From Beroe forskalii (Eukaryota; Ctenophora; Nuda; Beroida; Beroidae): 64,000 nucleotides of DNA. The position numbers were made by a program, and so were the translations under genes. Where the stretch lies: contig WFMF01000493.1 in the NCBI GenBank assembly GCA_011033025.1, positions 60,881-124,880 on the forward strand, written 5' to 3'. A model generated the notes under the pieces. That model saw only the letters and a list, made by a program, of their open reading frames with translations. It was not told the origin of the DNA and ran no database searches. Numbering within the stretch: the stretch's first letter is position 1; every line of letters begins with the position of its first letter. Positions 60,801 to 64,000 of the stretch are shown here, in pieces.

Positions 60801-63323
60801 ATATGGTGTATTGCTCCGTTTTATCAATTTCATTTGCATTATTTCTGTGCGCCGTCATTTCTATCAGTCAGTATTCGTTTCTTATTTAAGATCGGGATGA
60901 AGATAATGATTATGGTGCAATGCTTATTGTTCAACTGAGGAGTACATACATAAATTTTGATACATTCTAAAGATTTAGCTGACTACATTCAAATGTGATC
61001 GTGTTTTTCTTTAAGGCCAGATTCTATACGAGATCCGCATAAGATTGTAGTCGTTATTAATGTTTGTGGTGTGAATTGTTTTGTTTTCGATTGAGTACTT
61101 AACTTTCATGAGTCATGTTTTTTATGGCAACGAAAGATCATAACAAAATTTTTGTAAAGTACATATATATACACTACGTCATACACTAACAGTATGTATC
61201 AATGCTGGGCGCTGGTTGTATCATTTGGACTTTTGAACTTATTCGCTGAATTGACCCCGATACGATGATGATGTGATTCTGATTGTCCAAAATTCTCGCA
61301 TGTTTCAATTATGAAATAGTGTACCCATTCTTCATAAAACATTGAGTTCGAATACTTAAGTTTCAAACCGTCTACTTTGATTGATGCGTATACGGCAGGG
61401 TAATAATACAGTAAATACACACTTGGGTGTGTAAATTACCATCGTAATTGCACTCGCAAGCTCGTGCAATTACTCCAATAAATGCACTCGCAAGCTCGTG
61501 CATTTATTGCATGAATTCCACTCGCAAGCTCGTGGAATTAATGTGGTAATTACACACCCAAGTGTGTATTTACCGTATATTATTTGGCACACTTACTATG
61601 ATATTCCAATTTTAATAATGTTTAAATCTAACGGGGATCCTGGGCCAATACTTTCGTGTTTTGGATTCCATAATTTCATTATCAGGCCTGATATTTTACG
61701 ACTCAGACACTTAACCATGACATTTGGTGCCCCACACGTTCACAGGGTTAGCTAAAGTTAGACTATATTTTCAGAAAACACAGTAGCTGAGCTGGAGGTT
61801 GAGGCTGCAAAGTACATCCTACGGCACTGCTTACCTCACTTCAACCAGATGATGACGACTGAGCTATGGGAACTGGAGAACGATCCTAACATACGTGTGT
61901 ATTGGTTTATCATTATCTGGTATTCTGTTGTGTTTTACATTTCGAGTGGCTATGATAAACAACTGGAATTACTCAAGCATAACTGTGAAATTCTAAGATT
62001 AACAACTGGAATAACTCAAGCATAACTGTGAACTGTAACTTTAGCCAACTTTTAAAGTTTTATGGTTTTCTGCTGCAGAGGGGGGGGGCGACTTTCCAAT
62101 TATAAAAGCTTTCTCTGTAAATGTACAATGTACACACTACATAGAATATCATGATTATGTAGTATGTACTGGTACAGTGCACAAAGGCACAAGTAAATTC
62201 TCCTCCAGGAATGAAGCAGCAAATGAAGAACGTTAGAGAGTTATGTGATACTTGCTCGACCACCCTATTCAACATTCACCTGTTTTGCCCCCGGTGCGGC
62301 TACGTTATCTGCATGGATTGTTACAGGGACAGACTCGCAGGTTATTTCCTACCTAGTTTTTTTTCTTTGATTTGTATAGCGATTTAATAATAATGAATTC
62401 TTATTACATTTTATATTGTAATTTTGTGAACCACCTGAGCGACTCACTATGAAGTACGGCCACTTGTGTCTTATCACTTGAACAAGCACTGTGTACACGC
62501 CAGAGTTGCCTGTCCCCCTGTCTCTAAGTTAGAAAGCAGGTTAGATGATCCCTAACAAGGGTGGTAAAGGTTAAGTAGGTGGAAGGATGTCTTTTGGTGC
62601 CGTCTTTGGTGATGGAAAAGACGGCCAATGCACCCTGCATATAACCATCAGTCCAATGGGGGAGGTCAGAGAGAGGAATCCGAAGAAATAAGCGTGGTCC
62701 GGCTAACATGAGTCGCACGCCAGGACGAGGCCTCGCATGCCAGTATCCTTCCTCACCCCCAGGACTGTGTAAATTATACTGCATGGGAGACTGAACATGT
62801 TGGGGAGATATTTACAGATACGGGCATGAAAGACGATGGTGGTTGGATGGAAGCCATGACGGTTGGTTCTCTACCGGTGGGATGAAAGTAAGCTGCTCGA
62901 TAGCGGCTGCTACCATCGGTACCGCCGCAGTTCTAACCCCTTTTCATCACTAATCTATTTTCAGATAGGATTTCCAAGATTTTCTGCGAAGTAGGATTGG
63001 CAAATAATCAAATATTGATGTTCCTTACCGCAATTGTATTCATGAAATACAATTTGTGTTACGCAAAGTACTGAACATCGTTTCATGTCGCCGCGCATAA
63101 ACAAAATGCGCAAAAAAGCACACTATTTTTTCAGGCCATTTGCGGTGAGAGTACACAATTTCGCGCGCGTCGCCAGTATAATGGTGTAGGTTGGTGCGGT
63201 AAAATTGCGGATCTGACAATTTGAACGTTGCAGGGTATGTTTCGGCAAGTCTAGTCGACTGTAGTGATGGAAGTGCCCATAATCTGACTTCTCTAGAGAC
63301 TTGTGTGACCATTCCACCAAGAG
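57858..63323 (+). pseudogene. KDM3: Inverted partial copy of KDM3 exons 1-6, 5'-truncated
   Basis: Exon counterparts: 57858-59645, 59816-60145, 61775-61894, 62209-62340, 62763-62887 and 63135-63323. The first begins inside the fifth zinc module's downstream sequence ([14 protein letters not shown]) with no N-terminus. It keeps an open frame of about 600 codons where the left copy is broken, and splices in phase 1 to 59816, giving [20 protein letters not shown] then the Cys-rich [17 protein letters not shown] and CRFLLFRRLVKK. That join shows the zinc-module exon and the KDM3 exons belong to one gene. The zinc-finger exon (62209-62340) is intact. Later it fails: an in-frame TGA follows LCKLYCMGD in 62763-62887, a 1-nt deletion (AAATTGCGG for AAATTCGCGG) shifts 63135-63323, and a donor is weakened to GTGTGT at 61895. 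Confidence 0.7.
61424..61575. repeat. Hairpin cluster with shared loop and complementary variable stems (right arm)
   Basis: Five palindromes in a row: an outer ACACACTTGGGTGTGT type, then TAATTGCAC/GTGCAATTA, AATAAATGCAC/GTGCATTTATT and AATTCCAC/GTGGAATT stems each around TCGCAAGCTC, and a closing ACACACCCAAGTGTGT. The three inner hairpins share the loop but have different, fully complementary stems. Confidence 0.85.
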
Positions 63324-64000
63324 GTAACTAGTTTGACTGCTTTACCAACTATTACTGACACTATTTCTGTATATCAATCATGAGGAAATGGACTTTAGCT
63401 GGGATTGAAAATAAACTAATTTTTGAGTCGCAGTCCTTTGAAGTCTTGTGAATTTGGTATAAAATTGCTAGAATAACAGTGCACAAATTGCTCTTCATGT
63501 ACTTTCATGCACTATCCATCGCCCTTTAATTTCAACTATGATCACTTGTAATAGTTTCTAAAGCCATGAACACCTTGGGATATTTTTGGCAGTCTGCCTG
63601 AAATAAGTCTAATATTGCTAAATCAAATAACTGCTGCAATACCACGTTTATGAGCATTGTATGGTATCTCATGGTGACTGAAGTATAGCCGCGGAATTCT
63701 TTATAAAATTCGTATGAAATAAATCTGTGTGAGAACGGTTGTAGTAATAAAGAAGTGATGGTGGTATTATTAAGAATGTAATACAACTATTTGCCAGCGG
63801 TAAGACTGCTTTGTGATCTGTTTAAAGGATAAAGACATGCACTGTATCAGTGTTACCAACCTACCTTTCACAATCTGCCCAACTGACGGTTAAGCTACAT
63901 TCTCATTCCATACTCCTGCATACTGGAGTTTTGAGCCAATGCAATGTTTTCATTGGGTTGACCCCAAAACAATTTTTTATAACTCCATTACAGATATAAA

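Larger units (their letters stand above)
57858..64000. repeat. Right arm of the large inverted duplication (continues past the window)
   Basis: Inverted counterpart of 48518-54688. The match continues to the last base of the window (AACTGACGGTT and CATACTCC landmarks near the end pair with 48600-48660), so the arm is at least 6.1 kb and its outer end is not seen. Confidence 0.9.

Overview
The window is nuclear DNA of an animal. Genes are split by GT-AG introns, there is a homeodomain, and there are recognisable metazoan-type SKP2, KDM3, GNPTAB-like and GCSH genes in an AT-leaning, repeat-rich background. The proteins are divergent and several have unusual architectures. That suggests a fast-evolving invertebrate, perhaps a non-bilaterian such as a ctenophore, but no single feature proves the lineage.

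Layout. 1-1.8 kb: a TTAA-flanked, Kolobok-like inverted-repeat element. 2.9-18.2 kb (+): a four-exon glycine cleavage H protein gene (GCSH). Its introns hold a 31-bp satellite made from its own exon-2 splice acceptor, a nested intronless 794-aa gene on the other strand, and a 2.6-kb tandem duplication rich in minisatellites and (CA)n. 19.0-25.4 kb (+): SKP2 (F-box/LRR). Its introns hold a nested gene with a zinc ribbon and helix-turn-helix like ISXO2/Merlin transposases, a nested minus-strand homeobox gene, and a 48-bp satellite carrying an acceptor-like motif. 27-35 kb: MITEs and about 6 kb of a 27-bp GAATTC-centred palindromic satellite. 37.8-39.8 kb (+): a compact Stealth-domain (GNPTAB-like) phosphotransferase. 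40.0-57.0 kb (-): a very large KDM3-type JmjC histone demethylase gene. 57.9-64.0 kb (+): an inverted, incomplete second copy of the 5' part of that KDM3 gene.

The most novel items are: (1) the KDM3 protein, with about ten degenerate CxxC...H...C modules before the KDM3 core and a disordered tail of about 1,500 residues after it; (2) two independent satellites, each containing a 3' splice-site motif and each lying just upstream of the exon it would serve; (3) the roughly 6-kb inverted duplication whose two copies carry different frame lesions.

Many lesions are 1-5 nt indels, often in homopolymers or dinucleotides, inside otherwise conserved coding sequence (KDM3, GNPTAB). Assembly or consensus error must therefore be excluded before any gene is called dead. 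Exon boundaries were read by eye from splice sites, reading phase and family similarity; no search or alignment program was run.
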